A stretch of 37,633 bases of DNA from Dipetalonema caudispina (taxonomy: Eukaryota > Nematoda > Chromadorea > Rhabditida > Onchocercidae). The position numbers were made by a program, and so were the translations under genes. Positions 10,401 through 26,600 of this stretch are shown in pieces. Positions within the stretch are counted from its first letter, which is position 1; each line of letters opens with the position of its first letter. The stretch spans positions 1 through 37,633 of the forward strand of contig JABVXV010000467.1 of NCBI GenBank assembly GCA_013365325.1, in the 5' to 3' direction. The notes under the pieces are model-generated. The model did no database searches, was not told the DNA's origin, and saw only the letters and a program-made list of their open reading frames with translations.

Positions 10401-13400
10401 TTAGTCTTTGAACAATATTGTGAATCAGCTGAGTAATCATACTAATCTTTTCAGCTACAATATGAACGAGTATGGGAGCGTGATCCAGCTGGTATTACAC
10501 ACATTATATGTTTAATGTTCGAATTACCATTCGTCCAGTGGCTTGAATTTATCGAAGTAGGCTTCACGCCGCTATGTAAAATGTGTTCAAATTTATCAGA
10601 AGAAGGCCAAATGGCACTGGCATCAGTGTGGGCTAGTTTTGGATCCCAGTGGATACAGGAACGCATCAACCTTATGCAGCAGGTATCTCATATCCTTGAC
10701 TTTCGTTTCATTTGATTCAGGGAATATCGATTTCTAGTTTTTTTTCTAGAAAGGGATGCATGATTGATTGTTTTCATCGCTATTCATGGAATCTTGTTTG
10801 GTTCTAGGCAATTACTCTTCGTGTTTTAACTGTAATTGATGCAGTTGGGAGCTTGCCACTTTTTACCGATCGAATTGAACCTTTACCAGCTGCCATTCAA
10901 GCCTTGTCCATATTGTATAAGGCAACTCTGATCAGATCCAGACGTGACATGATTCTGCCTTGGGGTATGTTTCACTTCCTTCGTAATATTCCTTCTTGAT
11001 CTTAAAAATTAGTAAACTGATGATTTTGCTATACAAATTTATGGAATATTCTTGAGGTCTTTTTTACTTTATGCAGTATATTTTGTGTACTGGCATTTTG
11101 AGCTCTTGATAATATTGTGTAATCTTTTGGTTTCATTTTTTGAAAAATAACCCTTTTCCAGCATTTATTTTGATATTTTTTTATAGATATCATTACGACG
11201 AATGAAATGATAGAAGTCCATGATACAGACTTGTCAGCAGTGAATGCAGACACTAGTGTGTTTTATTTCAAATAACTTCTAATTGTCTCGGCAATACAGT
11301 CATTTATTTGTCATTTTTTTGAGAAAATTTTCGGTTATCTCTTATGATTAATACTCCACAGTTGATGCAAAAATTGCCCTGAATTTGTCGAAGGTGGAGG
11401 AATATTGGCTAGTTGTACGTGGTTGAATAAATCTTTCCCCAACTGCTACTACTACAGCCGCCCATCAATAACATCTAATTACCCCATTAATCAATTTTTT
11501 TTACAGAAGTGCTTTCGGCACACTTTTCTCAAAAAAAAAAAAAAGTGCCCTGAAGATAGCTTGTCGGTATGAACTTCCTTCGACAATCATCTTGCTGATT
11601 TTTTTCTTCAGTTGGAAGAAAATTATCCATCGAAGATTCTTATACCTGCACTGATTGTCTAAAATATTACTATTATCACCAGTATTTCTTCAGATAATGG
11701 GACAAATTCACGAGAAAACAACAGGCGGCGAAATTTCTCATCATTTCTTGAGGCGTTTACTTATAACGGTTTGTTATCTACTTTATTTTGGCAGCTTTCA
11801 GGATGAAAATCTCTAACGATTCTAAAGCCAACGTTGTTATTCGATAGTTTTTCCGGGAAAGAAGAGTAACGAGTGGTTTTATTGATTCCCTTCTGTGAGG
11901 ATTACTTGCCCGTTTATTGCCCTCTGTTTTATAAGGAAAAGTTAATTTGTAGGAATTGAACTAGACGAAGAGGAAGAAATCCGGTTAGCAAAGGAAGCAC
12001 CCATTGATGCATGGCTGGTAACGAAAACTTGTTTGCCCCTAACAGAATTGATGAATTCAACGTTGAGTGATAATATTTCAGTTCAGGATGATTTTGTTGC
12101 ATATAAGGTTCCATATTGCTATTTACAACATAAAATTTCGGATTTTCATTAAGATTTTCTCAGCATTAGCTCGTCAAAGCATATACCTTTCGCGTACCGC
12201 ATGTAATAGATTTACCTATGCTCTCCCTCGACCTATTCCATACTCCACATTACCAGCTATGCTTTTTCTCGCCCGAATTGAGTTTGCAAGCGTTTGCCAT
12301 GACATCTTGACTTGTTAAAGCCTTAGAACATATGCTAGTATATCTTCCGACTATTGTTAAAATATAGCTTGCTTTATCAAGTTTTATGCATAAACAAAAC
12401 TAATGAATTTTTTTAGTCATATGAAAATGGACATGCATTTTCGGTGATGCCCGAATATTCATTCATATTAACAACCGAAGTGAAACAACGTTTTCTCTAC
12501 TTAAATAATCGAATTCGCCAAAGAAGTGAACGTAGACAAGCATTAGCTGATGCCATAACATTCGGTGTCTCAATGGAACCGTATTTGAAATTAAACATTC
12601 GTCGCGATAATATTATACGTGATGCTTTGGATAGTGTACGGTCCTTTTTCTCTTAATTTGCCGCAAAATTAATTATTTAATTTTTCGAAATAATTTGTTG
12701 CACCCTTTTTTACGAAATTGAGGATAGCCTAGAATAACATCAAAGGATTTTACGTTTTAAGTAGTAGTTCGTGTACAACGATATGGGAAAGTACACCGTC
12801 TTGCAGCTACTCAATTTTATGGATGCAAAGTGGTCTGTTATCACAGATGCAAAAAACTTTTCTTTGCAGTAAAAGGTGGACTGGTGCATGAAAGAGTAGC
12901 TGTTATTAAGAAATGGAAGTTAATATCTTCGAATAAAAAATTAAGAGTCAATGTATGAATGGAACAAGATATTGAAGTTTCCTTAGGCGTTTAATATTCA
13001 GTCAGTTGATGTTTTACCTTTGCTGACAGTGGCTGGAGATTCATTTATAAATGGATGTTGAGTGGTCAGCTGGAACATTGGAAATCTATTAGCTTTTTAG
13101 CTAGATGCTTCATCGGTGTATTATTTCTAGCTTGCTGCAATTGCAATGGACAATTCAGCTAACTTCAAGAAGCAACTTCGGATCCAATTTGATGGGGAAC
13201 AAGCTGTAGACGAGGGAGGTGTGTCGAAAGAATTCTATCAGTTAATAACCGATGAACTGTTTTGTCCAGATTATGGTTAGTTCCACTAGTTTTCATTTTT
13301 TTTTTTTTCGAGTATTTTGACATGTGCAGAGTTGCAGAAAGAAATAAATATTATTATTATGCTTGTTGAATTAGCAACATGTTTTCCTGTGTATTACTAA

Positions 13401-15418
13401 AGTTAGTTGCTTAAGTTTATTATTTGTTTCACCTTCGTCACAAACTTTATGCTATTTTGCTTTACTTATTTTATGCTGTTTTGCTTCATTACTCATAATT
13501 GTTTTAGGAATGTTCATTTTAAATGAAAAAACGGGTTTATACTGGTTTAATTCCCAGTGCAACTTTTGTGATGATGAATTCGGTCTAATCGGACTGTTGT
13601 TTGGACTAGCCATATACAACAACATTCTTATCGATGTACGCTTTCCGACATTAGTCTACGTGAAGTTACTCGCAAGACCAGCCGTTTTTGACGAACTTGC
13701 TCAAATTGATTCGGTAAATTTTTCTAAGAGTCCTTCATTGCTTGATTTAATTTAAACAACCTCGGTAGTTTTTTCGAAGTACTCGTAAATTTTTTGACTC
13801 GGTTGAAAGGACATAATTTTTCTTCCCTTTTTTTTTGCGTTGATTCTTTTTCCCTTTTTTGTTGGGCAAATCCAAATTCGTTTTTAGGATCTATACAGTG
13901 GATTACGACAATTGCTTGAATGTAATGATGACGTGGAAAACATTTACAATTATACATTTCAAATTTCGTACAAAGATGTTTACGGCTGTAACCATGATGA
14001 GGAGTTAATTCCAAACGGTGCAAATATACCAGTAACACTTGCCAATAAAAAGGTTGTTTAGTTGTTTAGCTTTATTTTGCTTTTTTTTTTTTTTTTTTTT
14101 TTTCAGAATAAGCCTTGAAGGTTATGGTGATGTACCCGTGGAGCTTATCTTTTTTTAGATGATAATTTTTTTTAAAGATAGTTTGTACTATTTCTGGAAA
14201 GCATATTCATTCCAGATGATGTTTGACCATATTTTCCAGGTTGCTGGTATATTTGCTAAAATTTCACAGCTTTACTAGCTGGAGCAGTAGATGCAAAACA
14301 TATTGGATGCACAGAATAGCAGCAGATTTTTTTTAGATCTTTTTTTCAGAAATTCGTAGCTTGTTATGCTGATTTTTTGTTAAATCGTTCGGTGAAACGA
14401 CAGTTTGACGCATTTAGTATGGGCTTTAATAAAGTAGCTAATCGTGGATTGTTGAGGAGATTATTTATGCCTGATGAAGTCGAACAATTAGTTTGTGGTG
14501 TACTTGTAAGTTTCTTTGTTTTCCCTTTTGTTTCTTGATACTTGATATGGAAATCCAGTTCTGAAATTCCTCAAGTTGTTGTGTATGTGGAATTCTTTCC
14601 AATATAATCAGCTATAACATTTGCGGTGAAATTATTCGAAAGTATTTTTTAAACGATTTTTCTTCTTAAATTGAGAAGGAATTATTTTGTATGCTAAATT
14701 TTATATATATATGAACTTTCGAGTTTTTAGCTCTAGAAGATATTTTAGGATTTGGATTTCGACATACTTGCACAATGTACAAAATACCAAAACGGTTTTA
14801 CTGAAACCAGTCAAACAGTAAAGGTTGGTTTTGTGATACTATTCAAAGCATAATTAAACACTTCTAGTTTTTATCTGACTGCTTGGCTCATAATTATAAT
14901 TTTTTTTCTTCAGGATTTCTGGACAGTGGCAAAGGCAATGAGTACAGAAGAAAAGAAAATGTTGCTTCAGTTCATCACGGGCTCTGATAGAGTCCCTGTA
15001 GGAGGCTTAGCAAAATTAGAAGTTATTATTGCTCGAAATGGTGATAATAAAGAAAGGTGTCTTCTTCTTATGTTTATAAATATTTCAGGTTTTTTTTCGC
15101 AACGTCAACTTATTGATTACTGAGCTGTTCTGAATAGCCTGTTTTAGTACTACAATCACTGCTTTTTTTTTAATATTAATATTTCTGCGATTATTGGTCT
15201 CATGAATATCGAAATAACTTTGAGACTGTGATCTGGAGCTTTTATAAATACCAGTAACCACCCAATCATTTATTTGAAGAATTTAAAATGGTTTCAGACT
15301 GCCAACAGCTCATACCTGTTATAACGTAATGTTATTACCCGATTATGAAGATCTTGAAATAACAAGAGAGCGTATTACCAAAGCAATTAGCTATAGTCGT
15401 GGATTTGGTTTACAATAA
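7461..15418 (+). CDS. UBE3A: UBE3A/E6AP-type HECT E3 ubiquitin-protein ligase (spliced)
   Basis: HECT ligase: accepts ubiquitin from an E2 on a catalytic cysteine and passes it to substrate lysines; cytosolic/nuclear in relatives. Exons read: 7461-7553, 8063-8207, 8650-8840, 9008-9152, 9293-9443, 9584-9614, 9857-9918, 10063-10192, 10455-10682, 10808-10964, 11187-11255, 11694-11768, 11953-12107, 12417-12635, 13131-13275, 13508-13713, 13888-14052, 14350-14505, 14749-14823, 14914-15056, 15298-15418. These total 2862 nt, about 953 aa; human UBE3A has about 852-875. Residues 32-80 form the AZUL zinc finger. The middle (exons 9-10) aligns with the E6AP central region and is followed by a variable, partly acidic linker. 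The HECT domain spans about 600-953, with signatures [32 protein letters not shown] and [10 protein letters not shown]. Catalytic Cys is near 921 and 32 residues from the C-terminus, as in human. The start is the first ATG before AZUL. Junctions around exons 3 and 6-8 are uncertain; the overall call is firm. Confidence 0.95.
8063..8207 (+). other. UBE3A: AZUL zinc-finger exon of the UBE3A-like gene
   Basis: This exon supplies the N-terminal AZUL domain, the family hallmark that separates UBE3A from other HECT ligases. In human UBE3A it binds zinc and helps recruit the ligase to the proteasome. Cysteines at model residues 36, 41, 46 and 75 give spacings of 5, 5 and 29, equal to those of the human zinc ligands (44, 49, 54, 83). 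The conserved [12 protein letters not shown] and ARLCEP segments match the human TNEFCASC and AKLCDP regions. The exon ends in phase 1 before a GTAAAT donor. Confidence 0.9.
14081..14106 (+). other. T23-CAG decoy acceptor in an intron of the UBE3A-like gene
   Basis: A run of 23 T followed by CAG lies only 28 bases past the donor at 14053. It looks like an ideal nematode acceptor. Using it would give AAT AAG CCT TGA in frame, an immediate stop. The HECT-conserved sequence resumes only at 14350, after a second TTTTTTCAG. The proximity to the donor probably keeps it silent. Confidence 0.5.
15298..15418 (+). other. UBE3A: last exon of the UBE3A-like gene carrying the HECT catalytic cysteine
   Basis: Reading on from AG at the end of the previous exon gives [20 protein letters not shown] and then the C-terminal helix ending RGFGLQ and TAA. 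The Cys in HTCYN is the thioester-forming residue of HECT ligases. Thirty-two residues follow it, as in human UBE3A. The C-terminal hydrophobic end (GFGLQ versus human GFGML) is conserved in kind; in HECT enzymes this tail supports ubiquitin transfer. Confidence 0.93.
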
Positions 15419-16412
15419 GGTATTTTTTTTAATTTCAGCTTTCATTTTTTTCTCTGTTTGTACTTATTTCCCGATTTTGAAACTGTTAGATGAAATTTTA
15501 AATTGATCTCCATATTTCGTATTGTAAGATCTTGAAGTCAAAGCTCCTTTTTAACTCCTCTTCAAATTCCTCCTAAATTTAATTGTCCTGTCGTCACTTC
15601 TAGCTAAAAAGGAGCATGACTCCATAACTACATAACTAGCATTATTAGTGTTGTGGATACTTTAGGAGTATGAAGAATCCAGAGAAATGCCCATAATAGG
15701 AATCATCATCCGATATGTTTTGTATATAGTACTGTTCTGCGATTTTCGTGCAAAACTGCAATCTTATTTATAAAAATTTACTGTGGTGCCTTTTTTCTTT
15801 CCAAGGCAGTTATTGAAAAGCTTCAGAACCATTAGTTTCATCGTTATTTTTGGTTTTTTCTAATCTGTGATTCATGATTGTTTTCGAAGCAAAAGTCGTT
15901 TATGTTTTCGAACCCACCTCTTTTATTCAGGAATTTAACCTTAGGAGCGGTTTTTTAATTTGTTGTATTCTTTTCTTCCTTTATTTTTAAAAGAGCAAAG
16001 TGGATAGAAAAGTAAAAATGATTTCTAGATAACTCATTTCTTAAAGGCACTCTAATTTTTTTTCAATGCCAGGCCGTGATCATTCGTGTAACTCCACTGT
16101 ATTGTGTGTTATATTTCATAGGCTTTCAAATGTTTGTAAGAAATGAGCTAATGTTTAGTTCTAGAATAGAAAGCGACCTAAAATTGTTTAATTTTTTCTA
16201 CAAATAGTTTTTTTCCACAAATATTTCTAAAAGTCCAGCAAATCAAGTCTTTTAAAGCTGAAGTCTTTTATGCCAGCACCATGTCAGTACAAGAAACTTT
16301 AGTTTTCCCCTTACCCTGAGATCTGTTTGACTGTAATCCCTTTTGTATAAATTGCTCCAAGTTCAATTTTCAATTGAACGCATTTCATAAAGTGAATTAA
16401 AACAGTTATATC

Positions 16413-16418
16413 AATAAA
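16413..16418 (+). terminator. candidate poly(A) signal of the UBE3A-like gene
   Basis: The first canonical AATAAA on the plus strand after the stop codon lies 995 bases downstream, implying a 3' UTR of about 1 kb. The UTR (15419-16412) is T-rich and shows no further coding sequence. Variant signals nearer the stop cannot be excluded. Confidence 0.4.
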
Positions 16419-17379
16419 GTAATTTTATGTTTTTCGATGTACACTATGAGAAAGATTTAAAGTTACATTTCCATGCAGATCATGTACGCATCAAAAATCC
16501 TGATCATTTAAAACTAAATTTAGTCGCATGAAAATAACAACAATAAAGAAGCTCGAAAAAAAGCCTCGATGTCAAAAATCGCAAAAGTCTTAATATTATT
16601 CAATCAAAAAAAAAATTCGAAATAACATTTATTCAAATCACTAAAAGTTTTAGTACTCATTCTGAAGACTATTTATGAAAAAGAAGAATTAAGTGGTAAA
16701 GCAAAGATATACAAAAAAAAGCGGGATTAAATTGGAACAAATTGGATGGAATGGTTTCGGCCAAGCTATCCTTGTTCTTAATAACCTCATCCAAAGAATG
16801 CTAAACCGTACTGAAATGTAATTGTTCGGTTCGGTAAATAAAACAAGGAACTGTTATGCATCATGCCTTAAATCAACATCATGCGGGAATAAAAGTGCCA
16901 GAATTGCTGTTACCAGTTATGGTTTGCAAATTTGAAATATTTATTCGTGAGCTATAATTTTACGATTCAACATTGTCGTGGGTTTAGTTTGGATCATGGA
17001 AATTTGAGATTGTCTTGAATCCATTATGAATTCCTTACCTAAATATGTGGTACAGCAACTTTCTAGAAATCTTACCGCAATTTCTTAACTCGTATCTTTA
17101 AATCATAAAATGACTACCCTTCTAATTCAATTTTATTCTCTGAAAGGAAAATTGAGAATGATCAATTTATTCCTGAAAATAAGAAGAATGTATAAAAGGC
17201 CATTCAACAGTTCGTGTTTGTTGTTTAGAAATGACATGAAACAATACCTATTTTAAAAATGAAAACCGATGGGTGGTAGTTTTTCCCATCCGTCCGTAAT
17301 CGTTCATTTGAGGATGAACGCGAGGAAGGATACAAGAAGCAAAGCGGAGGAATCTCGTGTCAAATATAGGTTAAGAAGT
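16419..17379. other. intergenic spacer between convergent genes
   Basis: AT-rich sequence between the candidate poly(A) signals of two genes transcribed toward each other. Further AATAAA motifs occur on the plus strand (about 16542 and 16836). No coding exon, repeat family or structured RNA was recognised. Confidence 0.5.
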
Positions 17380-17385
17380 TTTATT
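17380..17385 (-). terminator. candidate poly(A) signal of the astacin gene
   Basis: TTTATT on the plus strand reads AATAAA on the minus strand, about 190 bases downstream of the astacin stop codon (17576-17578). Distance and strand fit the 3' end of that gene. Confidence 0.45.
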
Positions 17386-17575
17386 AGCTATGCCTGTCCT
17401 CTTTAAGATGGGGAATTTAGAGCGTGTCCTTATTCATATGGTATAGTGGTCATTGCATAACTGGACGTTCGATAATGAATAGCCTTAATGCGGATAGAGA
17501 AAATAGATAGAGACCAATAGCTGATTAAAGTTTTAAATTTTTTAGAAAAAAAGAAAAGATACTTGAGAAAGGATT

Positions 17576-21823
<4,248 letters not shown>

Positions 21824-21880
21824 TTCCTCACAAGGAGGAATCAATGAAGCTAACTGCTTTCGGAAATTAAAATCTAAAAT
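21824..21880 (-). promoter_or_regulatory. candidate trans-splice acceptor and short 5' UTR of the astacin gene
   Basis: On the minus strand a TATTTTAG acceptor ends at 21874, 50 bases before the chosen ATG at 21823. The frame between acceptor and ATG is open (reads RKQLASLIPPCEE before Met), so an upstream cis-spliced coding exon cannot be ruled out. The signal peptide directly after the ATG, together with the acceptor, favours spliced-leader addition here. Confidence 0.4.
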
Positions 21881-23600
21881 ACGAATTATATAAAAATATA
21901 TATAATATATAAAAAAAAAATCAGATAGGAAATATTCTGATAAAATCTAATTTGTTTCCATTATGAGTGCTATCCGGTTCTAATATAATTCCAGCACTGT
22001 TGATTTACTTCAAATTAATTTCATGATAAAATTGGAAAATATGATAATTAAATTTGTATGAAGAGATGAGGTATGATGCTAAACATTATCTAAGAGCAAT
22101 ATATTAGAAAATAGAGTTACATGAAAACGTAATAGAGTGTAATTTCTGCTAATTATGTAATTATGCATCGAACGGATTGGAAGCAAATCAGTTTTTGAAT
22201 GAAGCAAACGATAATGCTTAATTAGCTAAATTTGAATACAGCAAAAAAAAAAAGCATAAGAAGAATTATAATAATGGTAATAATTAAAACTGGAAATTAA
22301 AACTTCAATGAAAATAGCAAACTAAATAAGAGTAATGACTGAGAGAAGTTCCAATTCAGTATCTCTTTTAATCTATTGTATATTTTTCATAAAACATTCT
22401 ATAATAACATTTCGAAGGAAAAATAAATAAGATAAACAAGTCTTAAGTACCATCAATAATATTAGGAAGTATGAGAAATATTGATAAGTAAATTTTATGC
22501 AACGATTGTTACAATTAAAGAATGATTGTGGCGAGTGAGAGTTTTAAGAAATATCATAGTTGAAATGAGTATAAGTTAATCAAAAAAGCTGTATTTATGT
22601 TTCATTCCTGATTAAATATAATTAAGAAAAGGTGTGGCATTTGACTAAGATAAAAGTGAACCAGTTTCGTTTCAATAGATATACATACAGTTGATAGAAT
22701 TTGGTATTATTAGTATCGATGCTAATTTTTTCTCTAACTCAAAAAGAGAAATTTTTCACAGCTATTATAATAATGTAAACATGAACCGAAACTTATGAAA
22801 TTTTACCAAAGTTTGAATTTCAAATTATATACCTCCTAGTTAAAACGCATATAGCTTTGGTATTCTTTATCGCTTTTATGAAATTTATAGAACAAAAGGA
22901 ATTAATTGAAATCAGTAGTAAGCAAAAAATCAGAAGTCAAAAATGATATTTGTAATAGTTAAAGGTTTAAATAAAGAAGTAAATCTATTCTATTCATAAT
23001 AAATATATGCGACAAAGACGCCTAGTTGGAAAACACTACTTCTGTGAAGTATAACAACCATATAAAGAAGTATTTGCAACCCAGAATGTTTAGCTTGCTT
23101 GAATTGGAGAGCAAGGCTTTTGAACCATGACAAGCGAATTTTCAAATAAAATCCGGTTCTTGTGATTGAAAGATATGAACCCGTTGATCATTTCAACCAT
23201 ATTAATTCCATCAATGAATCGCTTCTCAGCCATCTTTCCATCTCAAAACCGGCTGTACTATCTCACATCAATTGAATTGACCAAGCAAAAGCAATGTATT
23301 AAAACAAGATAGTATGCGGAAAATATTGCTGAAGAGATAAAATGATTGAGTGTAAAAGATGTGATAGATATCATTGTAAACACTCTTGTCAAACTGATTT
23401 CTTTAATATTAATCAAAACCTGTTCAGTAGTTGAATGACATCCGAAATGATAATAACGATGACCAAAGCTAATAGAAACTGAAACAGGAATTTTTTTTTT
23501 TTTTTCGATGACAAAACTACCACTATTGGTGCTATATACAACTTGACTTTTTTGCGACTGCTCAGAAGAATACAATTCCAGTATTTATAACAATAAAGAG

Positions 23601-23632
<32 letters not shown>

Positions 23633-26600
23633 TAGTAGTAGTGCTGGTAGAAACAGCTATGTTTCACCGATTGATCAAACTGATACATGCGACCGATCAG
23701 GCAATTGATCACTTCATAATTTGCTTCTTCCTTGTCTTGCTAATATCTCTAATCGATAATAATCTGAAATGTTTGATATTGGCAAAGTAACATATATCAA
23801 TTTACATCTCTTAGAGCACATAACGTAGCGTAAGTCTTAATTCTATCAATGCTTAAAACTTGGTAAGTAGGATGGTTATTTTTAGAGATTATTTTTAGGC
23901 TTAAAAACAAATGCAAAATACATAACCAAATATTTCGATGAATTTTTTTTTCAGGAATAACACAATGATATCAACAGGATATCGTAAATTTATTCAAAAA
24001 TGAAGAATGTTCCATGCAAAAATGCAACATGCAAAATCGATAACATTATTAGGTTACAAAACATCATTATTTGAAGTGGTAGTTTTAATCCAAAGAAAAA
24101 AAGACTGCAACATTTCGTTGATAAAAAAATAATAATGAATATTTGCTTTGAAAAGATTCAATTTTCCAATTTGTAAAACCTATCAAGTTCAATTTCAATA
24201 CTGGTTTTGTCTTATTTGGAACATACTAAATGAGATTGGATCGATTTCATGAAAAATTCCTATTTCCAATAAGCATTTCGCTGTTTGAAAGCGTTCAATT
24301 TGCAAGAATAAAAACTTTTATGCCTTTTTAATTTTAAATTTTTGTGAGAAGAAATTTGTTGTCAATTTCAAAAGGGAAATAAGTTATTGAGGGAAGAGGA
24401 GGATGAAAAAAACACGTCTCGAATTTCGAAGATTTAAATTCTTTTTTCTTAATGAAATCAATTGCTATGTTATATCTATAATTCATCCTAAGTTTACATT
24501 TCATTACGACTACCATACCCAATATGTTGCATTTTGATAAATTAACTGTGTGAAGAGATGAAGTGATTCTTCAATAAATTGTCCATTGAAATTTCAATCA
24601 AATATCTCTTTACTGTTAGAACAGAATAATGTTAAATTCGAATGGATTAGCAGTAAAACTTCAAATAAGAATGTACACAGATGAGTTCAGGTAAATAGAA
24701 GAAAACTAATTAGAGGGATAGAAGGGAAAATATAAATCAAAAATAGCCAAATATCATTATATCACAGGAATGCATAATTTTCCAATTTTAAAAGTTTCCT
24801 CACATTTTGTAATTTCCGGGTAAATTTCACACCTTCTGCTTATTATCTCTGAATTTCATGTTTTCCTTAATACATTGGTTGGTTGTATGTTAAATTCAAC
24901 TATCTTACGATTTCAGATTCAGGGATTGTTCATCTTGTCTCTTGCTGAATATCCCAAACGAACAGCTAAACCGTTCCTGAAAAAATGTATCTGCAATTCA
25001 ACCTACCAACAAATCGCATATTTAGATGATCATGACATAAACTAAAATTTTTATCATTGTTTGTTAAAACTGGTGACTGGAATTTGATTCTCGGGAAGAG
25101 GAAACCAAGTTAAGTTGAAATGGATTGAAAATTATTGAAAACGATGAAACTTGATTGTTTTTACCATCTAGAATCATTTTATGATCTGAAATATCAGCAA
25201 TTTTCAGTATGAAACTTTATCCACTCATTTTTACAATTAAAATTAGATATTTCAAAATTCATAATGATAAAATCAATCAATCAATCATTTTATTTTAAAC
25301 ATAGCATATCTCTTAAAGGCATCAAATGTGGTTCTCTAACACGATTTTATGACACTCAGTCTTTGAAAGAAATTTTCATGGTCACTCTAAATTAATCTTG
25401 AAATAAATAGATTTGCATAAAACTTGTTACTGACTAATTCACATCGTTAAAACCGATTAATTCAGGTCGCACGAAGCAACTTAAAAATGATTTTTAAGAT
25501 AAATGTTTTCTGTGGTATGGACCATTGCAAGGCAAAGGCATTATCTCAGTGCAAGTATAATCTCAGTAAAACCAGTTTGGTGAACACAGCTGTTGAACGG
25601 AGGAGAAAAAAAATTGAAAATGAAGGATTTTTTCTAGCTTGATCGCTTCTAAATATATAACATATTAATTATTGATTGATAAAAATTCAGTAATTTATTA
25701 TTCTTTATTTCAATTTATTAATAATATATATATATACTTAAAGATGAGGCATTTATTAATTTAATGGTAAAAAGTACAATTTTCACATACATAATCTATG
25801 TTTGTATCAATAAGTCAACATTAGATGGTAAACCAAGCAACCTAATAGATTTTCTATTTTCCGAAGTTCCAGACTAACAAATTATGATTTTGTTTTGCAT
25901 CTGATAAAATAATCGTTCTGTTATTAGCTTAAGTGACAAGTAGATTAAGACGAATAGTTAATTAGGTAATAAATTTTGACCAATGTTTAGTCGTTCATGA
26001 AATTATAATTAGCAGAAGAGCAAATTGAAACTTACATCTATTCGGTTCTGTGTCATGCCTTTGTGAATGTTACTGTGATTTATTGATATGATAAAAACTA
26101 AATGAGAAAATGATTCTGAAGGAAAATCAATGCAGAAGGTCATAAGCAATACGATGGAATAAGGAATATAAAAATTTAGGTCTCATTTTATTCATTATGA
26201 TTCATATTCTGGACCATGAAAAAATAATCATCTATCCAAAATCATAGATAGACATATTCAGCAAAAAAAAAAGGTTAGTAAAAATATGCCAAGTCATTTT
26301 GATTGGCCAAAAATGAATGATATCCAAAGTATACGTATTAACATCTTTAACACACTGCAGCAATTACTTTTAACATTCACGTAAAAGATATAGTTGTATG
26401 TGAACCTTTAAAACATAAAAAGTTCACGTATTTATTGCTAATTGTTAAAGCATTTTGCTTAGAATTATTGTAGTAATCGAAGATTTGTTTGAAATTTGAA
26501 CAATTGTTTACTAAAAAGAAGAAAAATCAACAGTAAAAGAAAATAAAATGAAGTAGCACGAGCTATTTGCTTTTTCGACTAAAATGTTCATCAGGGAATT

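Noticed and set aside
12067..12318. 83-codon plus-strand ORF
   Set aside because: It begins in the wrong frame within exon 11953-12107 and runs into the following intron; the conserved UBE3A frame is different.
13724..14038. 104-codon minus-strand ORF
   Set aside because: Antisense to HECT-domain exon 13888-14052 and its intron; Lys/Glu-rich from poly(T) tracts.
23258..23712. Two overlapping minus-strand ORFs of about 100 codons
   Set aside because: They run through the triplet microsatellite and a poly(A)/poly(T) tract, giving tyrosine-rich low-complexity peptides; no splice or family support.
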